Notes: generated from the letters alone by a model not told the origin. 64,000 nucleotides of DNA from Fortiea contorta PCC 7126 (GCF_000332295.1 NZ_KB235930.1:4305895-4369894), one strand, 5' to 3'. Counted from the stretch's first letter, positions 35,889-46,883 are shown. Program-made: numbers and translations.

Positions 35889-36560
35889 TTAACCTGCTTT
35901 GGGAGTATTTCTATTAATTGTTCTTGACGCAATATTCATACCGTTGTGTGGCTGTCTAAAAAAACCCAAGGTTACTCGTTTCATAATTAAATGCAAACCG
36001 CTCAGCACCACAAACGTAATAGCGATAATTACCAAAGGCTGCTTACCAAGAATTTCTTCCACACCTCTAGTCAAAAGTTCATCTGGTTGCGTCACAAAAT
36101 CCCAACTATTAAAACGCAAAAATCGCCCCCAATAAATACCCACCGCAGACAAAGCATGGGTAATCAACTCAGCCCGCAAAATCCAGTGACTCTTACCAAT
36201 GCGGTGTAAGTAGTAACCTAAATTAATTAAAGAAATAACATAAGCCTCAAATCCCGCCATAATCACTAGCAAATAGACAGGAATCAGCACTAATGTAATC
36301 ATCCACACCGACTGAATAGTGCGGATATCATCTATCAAATGAATCACATCAGTTAATAAATAAGGTGCATTTGGTAAAAAAGCATAAAAAACTATAAATC
36401 CTAACCACCAAACCCAAGAGCGGCCCCGTCCGTTACGAAATAGCCAAACACCTAAAGCTAAAGGTATAAAAGCTAGAAATAAATTCCAAGTCATCCAATT
36501 TATATTAATTCGCAAAACCTGTATCACTGTGGCGATCAATTCAATAAATTCTGCTTTCAT
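35889..36560 (-). CDS. DUF1361 membrane protein
   Basis: This 223-residue integral membrane protein has about six helices and the DUF1361 hallmarks: NLFLAFIPLALGVWLF near 25-41, FLPNAPYLLTDVIHL near 62-76 and GIYWGRFLRFNSWD near 140-153. The function of the family is unknown. The start ATG at 36560 directly precedes the first hydrophobic segment. It stands alone, with its own terminator downstream. Confidence 0.8.
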   Translation of the reverse strand: MKAEFIELIATVIQVLRININWMTWNLFLAFIPLALGVWLFRNGRGRSWVWWLGFIVFYAFLPNAPYLLTDVIHLIDDIRTIQSVWMITLVLIPVYLLVIMAGFEAYVISLINLGYYLHRIGKSHWILRAELITHALSAVGIYWGRFLRFNSWDFVTQPDELLTRGVEEILGKQPLVIIAITFVVLSGLHLIMKRVTLGFFRQPHNGMNIASRTINRNTPKAG

Positions 36561-36830
36561 CAGTGCTGACTCGCAATACGTAGTAATTAAAGTGGATTTG
36601 TGCTGCTGAAACTAATTGACACAAATATAGCTACAAAATTAGCCTAGGCGAATCCATCGCAGCGCATAGAGAACTTCAGTATAATTTGCCCTGACTAACG
36701 TTACCTCTCTCCTGGCTACAATCATGAAATCACAATTTCCTAATCAAATTCCCGAAATTATTTGAATAAATAGCGAATTATCTTCAAAAACCTCAGCGTA
36801 CCTTAGCGCTTACCTCAGCGTACCTCTGTC

Positions 36831-36940
36831 TTGAAAAGTTTGCTCAACGGGGGGAACCCCCCTTCGGATTCACCACTTTGCTTATGCCGGGAAACCCGTC
36901 CACCGCAAGTGGTTCACCGCACGCAACTTTTCGCTGCGTT
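36831..36940. repeat. Repeat element with gaaaagtt/aacttttc ends
   Basis: The ends gaaaagtt (36833-36840) and aacttttc (36925-36932) are inverted repeats. Inside are further small palindromes (ggggggaacccccc; gggaaaccc). A shorter relative with the same ttgaaaagtt start and cttttcgctg end is at 63141-63186. Confidence 0.6.
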
Positions 36941-36995
36941 AAAAAAAATTTATTATTTACCGCAGCTCCACACAAAAACGAGCCTGAACCTAGAT

Positions 36996-37020
36996 CAAAA
37001 AAAGCCTGTATAAACAGGCT
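36996..37020 (-). terminator. Terminator of prmC
   Basis: A 7-bp stem (agcctgt at 37003-37009, acaggct at 37014-37020) is followed on the minus strand by six T (complement of 36997-37002). Confidence 0.8.
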
Positions 37021-37122
37021 GCTTTTGTATACAAGTATTCTTGAAGATGACGGCTGCAAATAAACCAGTAGAGAGATGATGTTTTTTAATTTATTCTATA
37101 CACAGGAAGCTGTGTATATTCC

Positions 37123-38022
37123 CTAAGATGCCACATAAGCAACAGCAAAGCGCTCAATTCCAGCTAAATCAGTGCAAATTTGAATGTTGTCATAACTACC
37201 TTGATTCTGCAACAATTCCCGCACTGTTTCTGCTTGTCCCGCCATCATCTCAATCAGCCACACACCACCAGGACGCAAATAAGCGGGGGAGACTGCAATT
37301 AAATGACGAATGTCATCTAAACCATCACTACCACCATCCAGAGCTAAATGTGGTTCATGGTGAAATACTTCTGGTTGCAGGGTAGACAAGGTAGCGGTGG
37401 GAATGTAAGGTGGGTTAGATACCATACCGCTAAACTGACCTTTGAGGGCTGCTAGCGGCTCCCACCAAGAGCCTTGATAAAATTGTATGTGGTCAGCCAG
37501 ATTTAAATTACGGGCGTTTGTCTGGGCGATCGCCAAAGCTTCTACACTGCAATCAACAGCATGAATTGTGGATTCTGGAAAAGCATTTGCTAGTCCCAGA
37601 GCGATCGCCCCACTACCAGTCCCCAAATCCGCCCAGTGTAGCGGTTGTAAATTAACCGCTGCTTCTACAGCCAAATCAATCAAGCATTCTGTTTCTGGTC
37701 TGGGAATCAAAACTGCACTGGACACAGCAATTTTAAACTGTCGCCAAGGCGTTACACCCGCGATATACTGCACTGGTAAGCGCTTGTGTAATCTTTGTTG
37801 CCACAGATGCTCTAAATCTTCTAAAGATAACTGTAGCTGCATCTGCGGCCAATCTTTGAAAGATTCCAAACGCAGCGCCAAGCGGTCTAAACCTGCTACT
37901 TCCATTAGTAGCCAGTCTACCTCCGCTGAGGATACATCAGTAGCGATCGCCGCCTCAATTGCTCGATGACGCCACCACCAAACTTCTAAACCAGAAACTA
38001 CTTTTGGCTGTTGTTTCCCCAT
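37123..38022 (-). CDS. prmC: Release factor glutamine methyltransferase
   Basis: This 299-residue protein methylates the GGQ glutamine of peptide release factors, which speeds termination. It has an N-terminal helical domain (1-100), a SAM-binding motif DLGTGSGAIALGLA (about 133-146) and the catalytic NPPY motif at 203-206. It follows the Tic22 gene after a three-base gap and is probably co-transcribed with it. Its own terminator is at 36996-37020. Confidence 0.9.
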   Translation of the reverse strand: MGKQQPKVVSGLEVWWWRHRAIEAAIATDVSSAEVDWLLMEVAGLDRLALRLESFKDWPQMQLQLSLEDLEHLWQQRLHKRLPVQYIAGVTPWRQFKIAVSSAVLIPRPETECLIDLAVEAAVNLQPLHWADLGTGSGAIALGLANAFPESTIHAVDCSVEALAIAQTNARNLNLADHIQFYQGSWWEPLAALKGQFSGMVSNPPYIPTATLSTLQPEVFHHEPHLALDGGSDGLDDIRHLIAVSPAYLRPGGVWLIEMMAGQAETVRELLQNQGSYDNIQICTDLAGIERFAVAYVAS

Positions 38023-38025
38023 GCT

Positions 38026-38865
38026 TTAGCGTTGTCTGGGCTTCGCAGGCTGTGCATTGTTCCGGTTGGGAGCCACTGCAGGCGGCTTGGCAGGATTATT
38101 ATCTGCTGGTAAGGTCTTGATATATTCTCTAGACTCCGCAGACGGTACTAAAACAACTTGATTCAACCATGAATCATTTTTATCTTGTAAAGTTTTAATC
38201 ACTCCGTCCACATCTATAACTTGAATATCAGCCTTGGGATACTTTGGCTTCACCTGAGTGAGCAACCCTTGTGCATCTTGCTTACTCAAAAACAGCGGAA
38301 TCAGTTGCTGTTTATCAGCGGTCATTTGAATGGGTACATAACCCTGATCTGGTGCAAATCTGACGGCAAAAACAGGTACACTCTTAAACTGGTCTACCTT
38401 TTGACCACTCTGTTGCAACAACTCCAACGCCCCTTTAATCTCTTGATCGACGGGTTTGAAAGCAAATAACAAACGATTTGCTTGGTTCTTGGTTTGTTGC
38501 AACTGTTGATAGATTACTCCCAAGGGTACAGCAGTTACTTGCAGGTTTTTCGCTATTTCTTCCAGTTTTGGGTCTTTACCTTTAGCACTCCGGAGTTCAT
38601 TAATGAAGGTCTGAGCTTCTTGACGACTCAAATAAACCCCTGTCACAGAACCGCCATCTTTTTTACCGCTTTGAGCTTCCGGTAATGTGCGACTCAGGGG
38701 TAAACCTTTATCGTTAGTAATCAAGTAAACGGGTACAGAGTCTAATTTTTCTTTGATTTGTTGTTCTGACAATGCCAACACCGGAAAATTACCAGCAACT
38801 ACTGTTCCCAGCAGAGTACTTCCAACTAAACCCAGTGTCGCGCCCCAGCGAACCAATGATTTCAT
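38026..38865 (-). CDS. Tic22-like protein
   Basis: This 279-residue exported protein has an N-terminal signal region (about 1-30), a duplicated Tic22 fold (repeats VPVYLITNDKG... and VPVFAVRFAPD...) and a Pro/Asn-rich tail. The cyanobacterial Tic22 is a periplasmic chaperone linked to outer-membrane biogenesis and is essential in Anabaena. Two upstream in-frame ATGs exist, but GAGGAG sits eight bases before this one, which decides the start. It overlaps no gene and leads into prmC. Confidence 0.8.
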   Translation of the reverse strand: MKSLVRWGATLGLVGSTLLGTVVAGNFPVLALSEQQIKEKLDSVPVYLITNDKGLPLSRTLPEAQSGKKDGGSVTGVYLSRQEAQTFINELRSAKGKDPKLEEIAKNLQVTAVPLGVIYQQLQQTKNQANRLLFAFKPVDQEIKGALELLQQSGQKVDQFKSVPVFAVRFAPDQGYVPIQMTADKQQLIPLFLSKQDAQGLLTQVKPKYPKADIQVIDVDGVIKTLQDKNDSWLNQVVLVPSAESREYIKTLPADNNPAKPPAVAPNRNNAQPAKPRQR

Positions 38866-39042
38866 GACTGCTCCTCGCATCAATAAATTTAATTAAGTCA
38901 GACAAACAGTTGGATCTGTACAATGCCAACTTGTTTTAGTTATATAGCAATCCATTTGCTATGTGAAAAGTTTGTGATTGTTAAATTTTCATTATCCGTG
39001 CAATTTTAGCACTGACTGCTTTTAACGACTCAAAGGAGAAAT

Positions 39043-39203
39043 ATGCAATTTTATGAAGCATCATAGCTTGTGGTGTTGTCTTTGGCTATGCTGTTCTCAA
39101 TTTCGTATTGCTCCACACCAAAAAATTCCGTAGACGCCCCTGCTCTCTTACTCTCCAGCGGGGAAAAGCTTGTTCCACCAATGAAGTGTTCAATGCCATT
39201 TGA
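39043..39203 (+). pseudogene. Possible frameshifted small membrane-protein gene
   Basis: AGGAG sits five bases before an ATG that opens MQFYEAS and stops. One base out of frame the sequence stays open and reads IIACGVVFGYAVLNFVLLH and then KKFRRR, a clear membrane helix with a basic stop-transfer end, finishing at a TGA at 39201-39203. A single base change near 39058 would join the two. No family is recognised. Confidence 0.3.
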
Positions 39204-39470
39204 TTAATTTTCCTAGCTATCAGTGACGCAATTGATAGTTAATCGTTCCAACTACTTTGCTTTTCACATCGGCTCAAATTCATGCTAATTGAATAAATAC
39301 GCAGCGTTAATATTACTAGCCTTTAAAGAGCAACTTTAATTTTTATTCGATCAAAGACAACCTCACCCTGCAATAGCCACATAAAAGTTTTCCGGGAAAA
39401 TATGCAGCTTCAGAGCATATCTATTTACCAAAATCACCACTCGACAAATTTTTATTTTTTTTAATTACAT

Positions 39471-39506
39471 AAAAAACCCCAGACTCACCTCGGTCTAGGG
39501 TTTTTT
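39471..39506 (-). terminator. Terminator after tRNA-Pro
   Basis: A-tract, stem ccc-c-agac with gtct-a-ggg (one mismatch), T-tract. The minus strand has six T after the stem. Confidence 0.75.
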
Positions 39507-39522
39507 GATTGACATTTTTACA

Positions 39523-39596
39523 TCGGGATGACAGGATTTGAACCTGCGGCATCCTGCTCCCAAAGCAGGCGCGCTACCAAGCTGCGCTACATCCCG
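39523..39596 (-). tRNA. tRNA-Pro (anticodon TGG)
   Basis: Folds as a complete cloverleaf of 74 bases: acceptor CGGGATG with CATCCCG, anticodon stem CCTGC/GCAGG with loop TTTGGGA (anticodon TGG), T-arm GCAGG-TTCAAAT-CCTGT. CCA is not encoded. A terminator follows. Confidence 0.95.
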
Positions 39597-39917
39597 TCTC
39601 TATCAATCTGCTTTCACTGGAGCGGGTTTTATCCCCAACAGCAACCTTGTTTACAACTACTACAAAATTGATAATAGTAGTTCATGATTGCTGACTAAAG
39701 CACAAAAACTAATATAGCATACTAAGCAAATTAAAATCAACTTTATCCAAACTTTGTCAAGTAAAGATTATGAGAATACTGACATAGGAGAAGGATTAAA
39801 TCTAGACTATCCTGTGCTTGTACTGACAGTACCCAGTGACTAGATTACATTCAATATAACCTCTTAAATATAACTAGTTTTGATTGTGTTCAGGCATTTT
39901 GTGAATATTCGACCGAA
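39597..39917. other. Region between tRNA-Pro and the GNAT gene
   Basis: AT-rich, should hold the tRNA promoter. No other feature is seen. Confidence 0.4.
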
Positions 39918-40854
<937 letters not shown>

Positions 40855-41574
40855 ATGGCTTCTGGTTTAAAATCTTCGACACTGGAACTCTTAAAGCGTT
40901 TTAATCGAGCGTTTCCCCAGTTTTATGAGCAATTCGTCAGCAGTGAAATTCAACTGCAAAATTTACGGTTAGCTTACCGTCTCTATAAAAGCAGACGAGC
41001 TGTTATCGAGCTCAAACCCGAAGGTAGTAAAAGTGCTTTGCATTTCGCCTACCGCAATCAGTCTTTTCTCCTCAGCGATATTTTTGGTGTCTTAGCGGCC
41101 TATGGGCTGACTATCCACGGTCTGAGTCTCTATGGACAGATCCGTCCACCAATGTTAGTTTTTATCAAATTGTTGGTGTCTCGTGGCAGTAAAGCCTTGG
41201 CTGATAAAACGGCTGATAATGTCTGTCGCGCCATTCGGGAAGCTTTGGGGGGACGGTTTGAGGTAGAAGAAATGCTCGCTGTTGAATTCAACCTTGATAC
41301 TGGCTTGGAGCAGGTACAGACTGAGTTCTACGTTGATCCGGTTTTTCATCTTCCTGCTTTAGTGATTGAAGCGGATAATCAACCGGGGTTATTTTACAAG
41401 GTGATGTACGCCATTTGGCAAGAAGACCTGCTGGTAGTCAATGCCAATTTGCTAGTATGGCGCGGACGCACACGGCTGATTCTCTATCTATTGGGGCCAA
41501 ATGAAAGTCTCATTCCCGAATATCTGGGACACAAAATTGCTGAAGGGGTGCGACAACGGTTGTTGGGGAAATGA
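40855..41574 (+). CDS. ACT-domain protein, cyanobacterial conserved
   Basis: This 239-residue protein contains two ACT-like regulatory modules: one about 55-110 (SFLLSDIFGVLAAYGLTIHG) and one about 165-235 (PALVIEADNQPGLFYKVMYAIWQEDLLVV). ACT domains usually bind amino acids; the pair resembles the C-terminal end of GlnD uridylyltransferase. No catalytic domain is attached, so it probably acts as a sensor through a partner. The start is the first ATG after the divergent region. Confidence 0.65.
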   Translation: MASGLKSSTLELLKRFNRAFPQFYEQFVSSEIQLQNLRLAYRLYKSRRAVIELKPEGSKSALHFAYRNQSFLLSDIFGVLAAYGLTIHGLSLYGQIRPPMLVFIKLLVSRGSKALADKTADNVCRAIREALGGRFEVEEMLAVEFNLDTGLEQVQTEFYVDPVFHLPALVIEADNQPGLFYKVMYAIWQEDLLVVNANLLVWRGRTRLILYLLGPNESLIPEYLGHKIAEGVRQRLLGK

Positions 41575-41689
41575 TTTTAGGTCATTTGTTGTTCGTCATT
41601 GGTGAGGTATTATTCGCCATTCCCCAGGCCCCATTCCCAATCTCTAACTGTATTTAGTCGCACCCACCCTTAAGGGTACGATATTAGGT

Positions 41690-42601
41690 ATGGCAACCAT
41701 CGAAATCTTGGGCGTTCCACACGCATATGAGCTGACGGCGCCCACGTCTTATCCTCATGCTTTGGTTTTTATCCACGGTTGGCTAAATAGCCGTGGATAC
41801 TGGCAACCTGTGATTTCTCGCTTATCAATAGATTTACAATGTCTATCTTATGATTTGAGGGGTTTTGGTGAGTCTCAGTCTCACTCAGGAACTGATTTTA
41901 GCGAGGCACAAATTTCTGTGAGTCTGGCTCCTACTCATGGTAAAGGTGCTACTAACGTTCCTTTTGATTCTCGTTATACTCCATCTGCCTATGCTCAGGA
42001 TTTAATTATCCTCCTACAACAGTTGAATATTTCTAGTGCCTGGTTAATTGGGCATTCTTTGGGGGGTACTATCGCTTTGTGGGCAGCAGCTCAAATGCCT
42101 GATTGTGTTAAGGGAGTGATTTGTATTAATGCGGGTGGTGGGATTTATCTCAAAGAAGCTTTTGAGCAGTTTCGTTCAGTGGGTCAGCGGTTGTTACAAA
42201 TCCGTCCACGTTGGCTTTCTCAAGTACCTTTGATTGATTTATTGTTTACTAGAGATAGTGTGGTGCGTCCTCTGGAGAGGTATTGGGCGCGTCAGCGAGT
42301 GATTGATTTTGTGGTGGCTGATCCAGAAGCTGCGCTGGGAAGTCTTTTAGACTCGACTACGGAAGAAGAAGTTAACCATTTACCCCAGCTGGTATCTGAT
42401 CTCCAGCAACCAGTGTATTTTTTGACCGGCACTCAAGATAAGGTGATGGAACCTAAATATGTTCGTCATTTAGCGAGTTTTCATCGACTGTTCCAATACT
42501 GCGGCGATAATGTGATTGAAATTCCCGACTGTGGTCATTTGGCAATGTTGGAGCAACCGGATGTAGTTGCTGGTCACATTCGGTCGATTGTTGGTTGTTA
42601 A
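41690..42601 (+). CDS. Alpha/beta hydrolase
   Basis: This 303-residue alpha/beta hydrolase has the oxyanion loop FIHGWLNSRGYW near 28-39, nucleophile elbow GHSLGG with Ser123, acid TGTQDK near 247 and catalytic His in CGHLAML near 284. The substrate is unknown. It follows the ACT gene by 115 bases on the same strand and converges on tsaD. Confidence 0.85.
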   Translation: MATIEILGVPHAYELTAPTSYPHALVFIHGWLNSRGYWQPVISRLSIDLQCLSYDLRGFGESQSHSGTDFSEAQISVSLAPTHGKGATNVPFDSRYTPSAYAQDLIILLQQLNISSAWLIGHSLGGTIALWAAAQMPDCVKGVICINAGGGIYLKEAFEQFRSVGQRLLQIRPRWLSQVPLIDLLFTRDSVVRPLERYWARQRVIDFVVADPEAALGSLLDSTTEEEVNHLPQLVSDLQQPVYFLTGTQDKVMEPKYVRHLASFHRLFQYCGDNVIEIPDCGHLAMLEQPDVVAGHIRSIVGC

Positions 42602-42633
42602 AAGGAGCAAGAGTAATCCTCGCATCCCTCGTT

Positions 42634-43674
42634 TTAGTGATACAGCTTCATGACTTGGGTGAGTGAGAGTCTGGATTCTACGCCGAGGGTGAGGGGGGAG
42701 GTGTGTCCGAGGGACAGGTGATTGGCTGCGGCGCAGGCGATCATGGCGGCGTTGTCGGTACAGAATTTTAAGGGTGGGAAGAGGACGCGCAGGTTGTGTT
42801 TGCTGGCTGCTGCTTGTAAATTTTTTCGTAAACCACTGTTAGCGGCTACACCTCCACCAATGGCGATGGTGTCTAGACCGTAGTCTAGGGCACAGGCGAT
42901 CGCTCTTTTGGTCAAGGAACGGGCTACTGTTTCCTGAAAGCTGGCTGCTATGTCGGCTACGGGTATATCCCCTGTTTGTTTTTCTAGCTGCTGCGCTAAA
43001 CGCAGTACTGCTGTTTTTAACCCGCTGAAACTGTTGTCATAGGGATGATATCCTCCATTGGGCAGTGAAACTTTCCCTTCTGGTAAGACAAAAGCTTGGG
43101 GATTGCCTATTTGGGCTAATTTGTCAATAACTGGGCCGCCTGGATAACCCAGTTTTAACAGCCGTGCGACTTTATCAAAGGCTTCTCCGGCTGCATCATC
43201 GCGGGTTTCTCCTAGAGTTTCATATACACCACACTCTTTGACGTAAATCAAGCTGGTGTGCCCCCCGGAAACTAGTAAGCTGAGAAAAGGGGGATTTAAG
43301 CTTGGTTCACTCAAGTAAGTTGCGTAGATGTGACCTTCGAGGTGATGAACTCCCAAAAATGGCTTTTTGTGGATCACGGCTAGGGTTTTGGCTGCGGTTA
43401 AACCCACTAACAGCGCGCCTACGAGTCCAGGGGCGCAGGTGGCGGCTATCCCATCGATTTGGCTCCAGTCGAGTCCGCTTTGTTCTACAGCTTGGGCGAT
43501 CGCCCAGTTGAGTGTTTCTAGGTGTTGGCGGGATGCAACCTCTGGTACTACCCCACCATACTGCTGATGGATGGGAATTTGTGAGGCGATCGTACTGCTC
43601 AATACTTGGCGATCGTTAACAATTGCTACGGCAGTTTCATCACAGCTAGTCTCGATTGCGAAAACGATTGTCAT
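42634..43674 (-). CDS. tsaD: tRNA N6-threonylcarbamoyladenosine synthase subunit TsaD
   Basis: This 346-residue member of the ASKHA family transfers threonylcarbamoyl to A37 of ANN-decoding tRNAs, working with TsaB and TsaE. Visible hallmarks are [13 protein letters not shown] at the start, the metal-binding HHLEGH (about 109-114), SGGHT and the [10 protein letters not shown] block near 275. An upstream in-frame ATG at 43734 would add 20 non-conserved residues, so I choose the start that begins [13 protein letters not shown]. It is divergent from psaF. Confidence 0.95.
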   Translation of the reverse strand: MTIVFAIETSCDETAVAIVNDRQVLSSTIASQIPIHQQYGGVVPEVASRQHLETLNWAIAQAVEQSGLDWSQIDGIAATCAPGLVGALLVGLTAAKTLAVIHKKPFLGVHHLEGHIYATYLSEPSLNPPFLSLLVSGGHTSLIYVKECGVYETLGETRDDAAGEAFDKVARLLKLGYPGGPVIDKLAQIGNPQAFVLPEGKVSLPNGGYHPYDNSFSGLKTAVLRLAQQLEKQTGDIPVADIAASFQETVARSLTKRAIACALDYGLDTIAIGGGVAANSGLRKNLQAAASKHNLRVLFPPLKFCTDNAAMIACAAANHLSLGHTSPLTLGVESRLSLTQVMKLYH

Positions 43675-43897
43675 GGCAAAAAAGGGGATAGGTAATAGGG
43701 GATTGGGCATTGGGGAACCTGTCCACCGCCCCAATCACCGTTTTCAAGTTTGAGAAGCTTTAACTTTTATTTACTTAAACTTTACTCGGTTCCCAGCCAA
43801 GAGTATGATGACTTGCTAGTTATGTAAATAAAGCTTGTACAAGCCGCTTCGTTTTGTACAAAAAACTTCTCGTTTTGTAATAAAAGGAAACAACTCC

Positions 43898-44392
43898 ATG
43901 CGACGATTGTTTGCTTTGCTGTTAGCTGTTAGTCTTTGGTTCAATTTTGCCCCACCAGCACAAGCATTAGGGGCTGACTTGAAACCCTGCAAAGACACTC
44001 CTGCTTTTCAGGAATTGGCAGCAAATGCTCGGAATACTACCGCTGACCCTGAAGGCGGTAAAAAGCGCTTTGAACGCTATTCTCAGGCGCTCTGTGGCCC
44101 CGAAGGCTACCCCCACTTGATTGTTGATGGTCGTCTTGATCGTGCTGGTGATTTTCTTATCCCCAGTATTCTGTTCCTTTACATTACTGGCTGGATCGGT
44201 TGGGTAGGTCGTGCCTATCTACAAGCGATCAAGAAGGGATCTGACGCTGAACAGAAAGAAATCCAGATTGATCTTGCTTTGGCACTACCAATCATGGCTA
44301 CAGGTTTTGCTTGGCCTGCAGCTGCTATCAAGGAATTCTTGTCAGGTGAATTAACAGCCAAGGATTCAGAAATCACTGTTTCCCCAAGATAA
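43898..44392 (+). CDS. psaF: Photosystem I subunit III (PsaF)
   Basis: This 164-residue precursor has a signal peptide (1-23, ending AQA) that sends the N-terminus into the thylakoid lumen. The mature part starts LGADLKPC and has one long membrane helix (about 85-105) and a second hydrophobic segment. PsaF docks plastocyanin or cytochrome c6 in eukaryotes and is structural in cyanobacteria. AAAGGAAA precedes the ATG. An upstream in-frame start at 43835 is rejected because it would break the signal peptide. psaJ follows after 39 bases. Confidence 0.95.
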   Translation: MRRLFALLLAVSLWFNFAPPAQALGADLKPCKDTPAFQELAANARNTTADPEGGKKRFERYSQALCGPEGYPHLIVDGRLDRAGDFLIPSILFLYITGWIGWVGRAYLQAIKKGSDAEQKEIQIDLALALPIMATGFAWPAAAIKEFLSGELTAKDSEITVSPR

Positions 44393-44431
44393 TTCAACTT
44401 CAGTCATTCACTGGTTTCGGAGACTAAATTT

Positions 44432-44581
44432 ATGGCAGACAAAGGCGATCAATCATCTTACTTGGTTAAGTTTATTTCCACAGCGCCTGTGATCACCGCT
44501 CTTTGGTTGACAATCACTGCAGGCATTTTGATTGAATTTAACCGCTTCTTCCCAGACCTACTTTTCCATCCTTTACCATAA
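44432..44581 (+). CDS. psaJ: Photosystem I subunit IX (PsaJ)
   Basis: This 49-residue single-helix protein reads [20 protein letters not shown] and continues with a hydrophobic helix and the typical [15 protein letters not shown] end. PsaJ binds PsaF and pigments at the edge of the photosystem I core. It is 39 bases behind psaF, the normal psaFJ operon. It is short enough to be missed by automatic gene calling. Confidence 0.95.
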   Translation: MADKGDQSSYLVKFISTAPVITALWLTITAGILIEFNRFFPDLLFHPLP

Positions 44582-44828
44582 GTAGAGTCAGAAGTTTATT
44601 GAATTTTGGTGCTTGGTCTTGCCCCCAATATTATTGATTGAGGGTGCTTGATTTAGGCACTGAAAATGGTTTTTTGAAACTCGTAATGCTGTTGAGAGCT
44701 TACGAGTTTTCTACTTTTAAAAGCAACTAAATTAATTTTTCTAAACTTCTTTGCTAAAAAGCTTCTTTGGCGACAATTATTATTAATATAAAAATGCTAC
44801 CATTCTAATTTAGAGGCGAACACAAGAT

Positions 44829-45347
44829 ATGGCGCAAGCAGTAGATGCATCCAAAAATCTCGCTAGCGATCCGAGAAATCGGGAAGTTGTTTTCCCCGCA
44901 GGACGTGATCCGCAAATAGGCAACTTAGAAACTCCAATTAATGCTTCTCCCATCAGCAAATGGTGGATTAATAACTTACCTGCATATCGCCCTGGTCTAA
45001 CTCCATTCAGACGCGGGTTAGAAGTCGGTCAAGCTCATGGTTATTTGTTGTTCGGCCCCTTTGCTAAATTAGGGCCCCTCCGTGATACAGATAGCGCTAA
45101 CCTAGCTGGACTTTTGGGAGCAATCGGTTTAGTTGTGGTTCTCACCGCTGCTTTATCTATATACGCTAATAGCAATCCTCCCAAAGCACTTGCTAGCGTG
45201 ACTGTTCCTAATCCTCCAGATGCTTTTAACTCCACTGAAGGCTGGAATAATTTTACCAGTGCTTTCTTAATTGGTGGTATTGGTGGTGCCTTAGTAGCTT
45301 ACTTCTTAACTATTAATCTGGCACTAATTCAAGGCTTGGTCGGCTAA
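44829..45347 (+). CDS. psaL: Photosystem I subunit XI (PsaL)
   Basis: This 172-residue protein has three membrane helices (about 62-82, 90-112 and 145-168) and the PsaL hallmarks RPGLTPFRRGLEVGQAHGY and FGPFAKLGPLRDT. PsaL holds photosystem I trimers or tetramers together; heterocystous strains often form tetramers. It lies about 250 bases after psaJ and may be transcribed with it or from its own promoter. A 12-bp hairpin follows the stop. Confidence 0.95.
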   Translation: MAQAVDASKNLASDPRNREVVFPAGRDPQIGNLETPINASPISKWWINNLPAYRPGLTPFRRGLEVGQAHGYLLFGPFAKLGPLRDTDSANLAGLLGAIGLVVVLTAALSIYANSNPPKALASVTVPNPPDAFNSTEGWNNFTSAFLIGGIGGALVAYFLTINLALIQGLVG

Positions 45348-45379
45348 TTTAGTCATTGGTCAATAATTGACAGATGACA

Positions 45380-45410
45380 AAGGACACAGAGTTTTAGACT
45401 TTGTGTCCTT
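45380..45410. terminator. Hairpin between convergent psaL and gmk
   Basis: A stem of nine Watson-Crick pairs (aaggacaca with tgtgtcctt) plus three inner pairs, 7-base loop. The T-run is poor on both sides; position between convergent genes suggests a shared terminator. Confidence 0.5.
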
Positions 45411-45450
45411 GATTAGTTGTGAGGAAATGGTCAGGTGTAGGGATGTGAAA

Positions 45451-46050
45451 TTATTTAAACAAAGCCGCTTCGATCGCACTTAACGCAATTTCCAAATCGT
45501 CGTTGACAATTTGAAGATCAAATTCATTCGCAGCCTGAATTTCTGCTTGGGCGCGTTGTAAGCGCTTGGCGATCGCCTCTTCCGAATCCTGGGCGCGACC
45601 ACGGATGCGCCGCTCTAATTCCTCAAAGGAAGGGGGTAAAATAAAAATGCTCTGAGCACTGGGGAAAGAGCAACGAATTTGTCTTGCGCCATCTAATTCT
45701 ATTTCTAGCACTACCAATTTGCCAGATTTGACTTGGTTGAGCACAGCTTCACGGGGAGTACCGTAATAATTACCAGCAAATTCGGCCCATTCCAAAAATT
45801 CCCCTTGGGCGACTAACTGTTCAAACTTGCTGCGACTAATAAAGTAATAATTTTTACCATTGATTTCTCCTGGACGAGGAGAACGCGTCGTTACGGATAC
45901 AGAGTAGTACAGTTCGGGGTGACGCTCTAAAAGCGATCGCATTAAAGTCCCTTTACCGACGCCACTGGGTCCGGTTAAAACAATCAGCCTACCATGAGGC
46001 AAATATTCTTTAGTAGAAGCACCACTCTGAATCGGTAGAACTTGCATCAT
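45451..46050 (-). CDS. gmk: Guanylate kinase
   Basis: This 199-residue enzyme phosphorylates GMP to GDP with ATP. The P-loop GPSGVGKG is at 27-34, followed by the GMP-binding TTRSPRPGE and YYFIS motifs and the LID region [17 protein letters not shown]. An N-terminal extension of about 20 residues precedes the domain. The remA-like gene lies 175 bases upstream on the same strand. remA-gmk linkage is widespread in bacteria, though its reason is not known. Confidence 0.95.
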   Translation of the reverse strand: MMQVLPIQSGASTKEYLPHGRLIVLTGPSGVGKGTLMRSLLERHPELYYSVSVTTRSPRPGEINGKNYYFISRSKFEQLVAQGEFLEWAEFAGNYYGTPREAVLNQVKSGKLVVLEIELDGARQIRCSFPSAQSIFILPPSFEELERRIRGRAQDSEEAIAKRLQRAQAEIQAANEFDLQIVNDDLEIALSAIEAALFK

Positions 46051-46225
46051 CCGCTAAACCTGTGAATTCATCAATAGACGTTATTCATTAGTCTGTAGCC
46101 TGGTATTTGTTGTCAGGATAACTATTGACTAAGGAACATGTAGCACTGGTGACAGAAAAACCGTCTAATTCACATGTTACAGGCCAAGTGTCGCAAATAG
46201 GATAGGGTCAGCGACCCATACCTAG

Positions 46226-46492
46226 TTAATTATCCACAACTTGATGTTCGCGGGAAATAACAAAGCGGTTCGCCACCGTTTCCGGTTGAATCGCCGAAAG
46301 AATTACATGGCTGGAATCAGTGATGATTACCGCCCTGGTGCGACGCCCATAAGTTGCGTCCACTAATTGACCTCTGTCCCTAGCATCGGTGATGATGCGC
46401 TTAATTGGGGCAGACTCTGGACTAACGATCGCCACTACTCGGTTAGCAGACACGATATTTCCGAAACCGATATTGATTAACTGAATCTCCAT
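46226..46492 (-). CDS. RemA-like regulator (DUF370)
   Basis: This 88-residue protein matches DUF370/RemA ([19 protein letters not shown], then [20 protein letters not shown]). In Bacillus, RemA is a ring-forming DNA-binding activator of biofilm matrix genes. The cyanobacterial homologue's targets are unknown. It precedes gmk on the same strand, the usual arrangement. Confidence 0.85.
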   Translation of the reverse strand: MEIQLINIGFGNIVSANRVVAIVSPESAPIKRIITDARDRGQLVDATYGRRTRAVIITDSSHVILSAIQPETVANRFVISREHQVVDN

Positions 46493-46883
46493 AGAATGAC
46501 TGACACTAAACGTGGTGTAAGAAACTGGTAAGTATTTATTTCCATGTTATCCCTAAAAAACAAGAGTTACAACGATTAAATTCACGTCAGCTTGAGTTTT
46601 TTCCAAGCAAATGGTTTTTTTAGCTGTTTTATCAGCTAATACTGCTGAAAATATACCCAAAGATGCATGAAAAATCATCCCCATAGCAGTTACTACAGTT
46701 TACTTTCTAGGATGCTCCCCTGGACTAGGATTAGATATACTTCTCTGGGTGGAAATCCACGCTGACCAAAAAATAGGTAGTGGGTGCAGCTATAGGAGAA
46801 CCATCATCTCAATTCGTGTTAATTACGATACAGCAAAGACGTGACATTGCCACGTCTCCACCACAAGCATCTGTGAAAAATAA
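46493..46883. other. Intergenic region between remA-like and TgpA-like genes
   Basis: No gene or strong structure is seen; it should hold the promoter of the remA-gmk unit. Confidence 0.4.

Larger units (their letters stand above)
36561..37122. other. Intergenic region with repeat element and terminator
   Basis: Contains a repeated cttagcg/ctcagcgtacct sequence (about 36790-36825), a nested repeat element (36831-36940) and the prmC terminator (36996-37020). No gene is seen; short frames here are repeat-derived. Confidence 0.6.
38866..39522. other. Intergenic region before the Tic22 gene
   Basis: Contains a possible frameshifted small membrane-protein gene (39043-39203) and the tRNA-Pro terminator (39471-39506). 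Otherwise nothing is seen. Confidence 0.5.
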
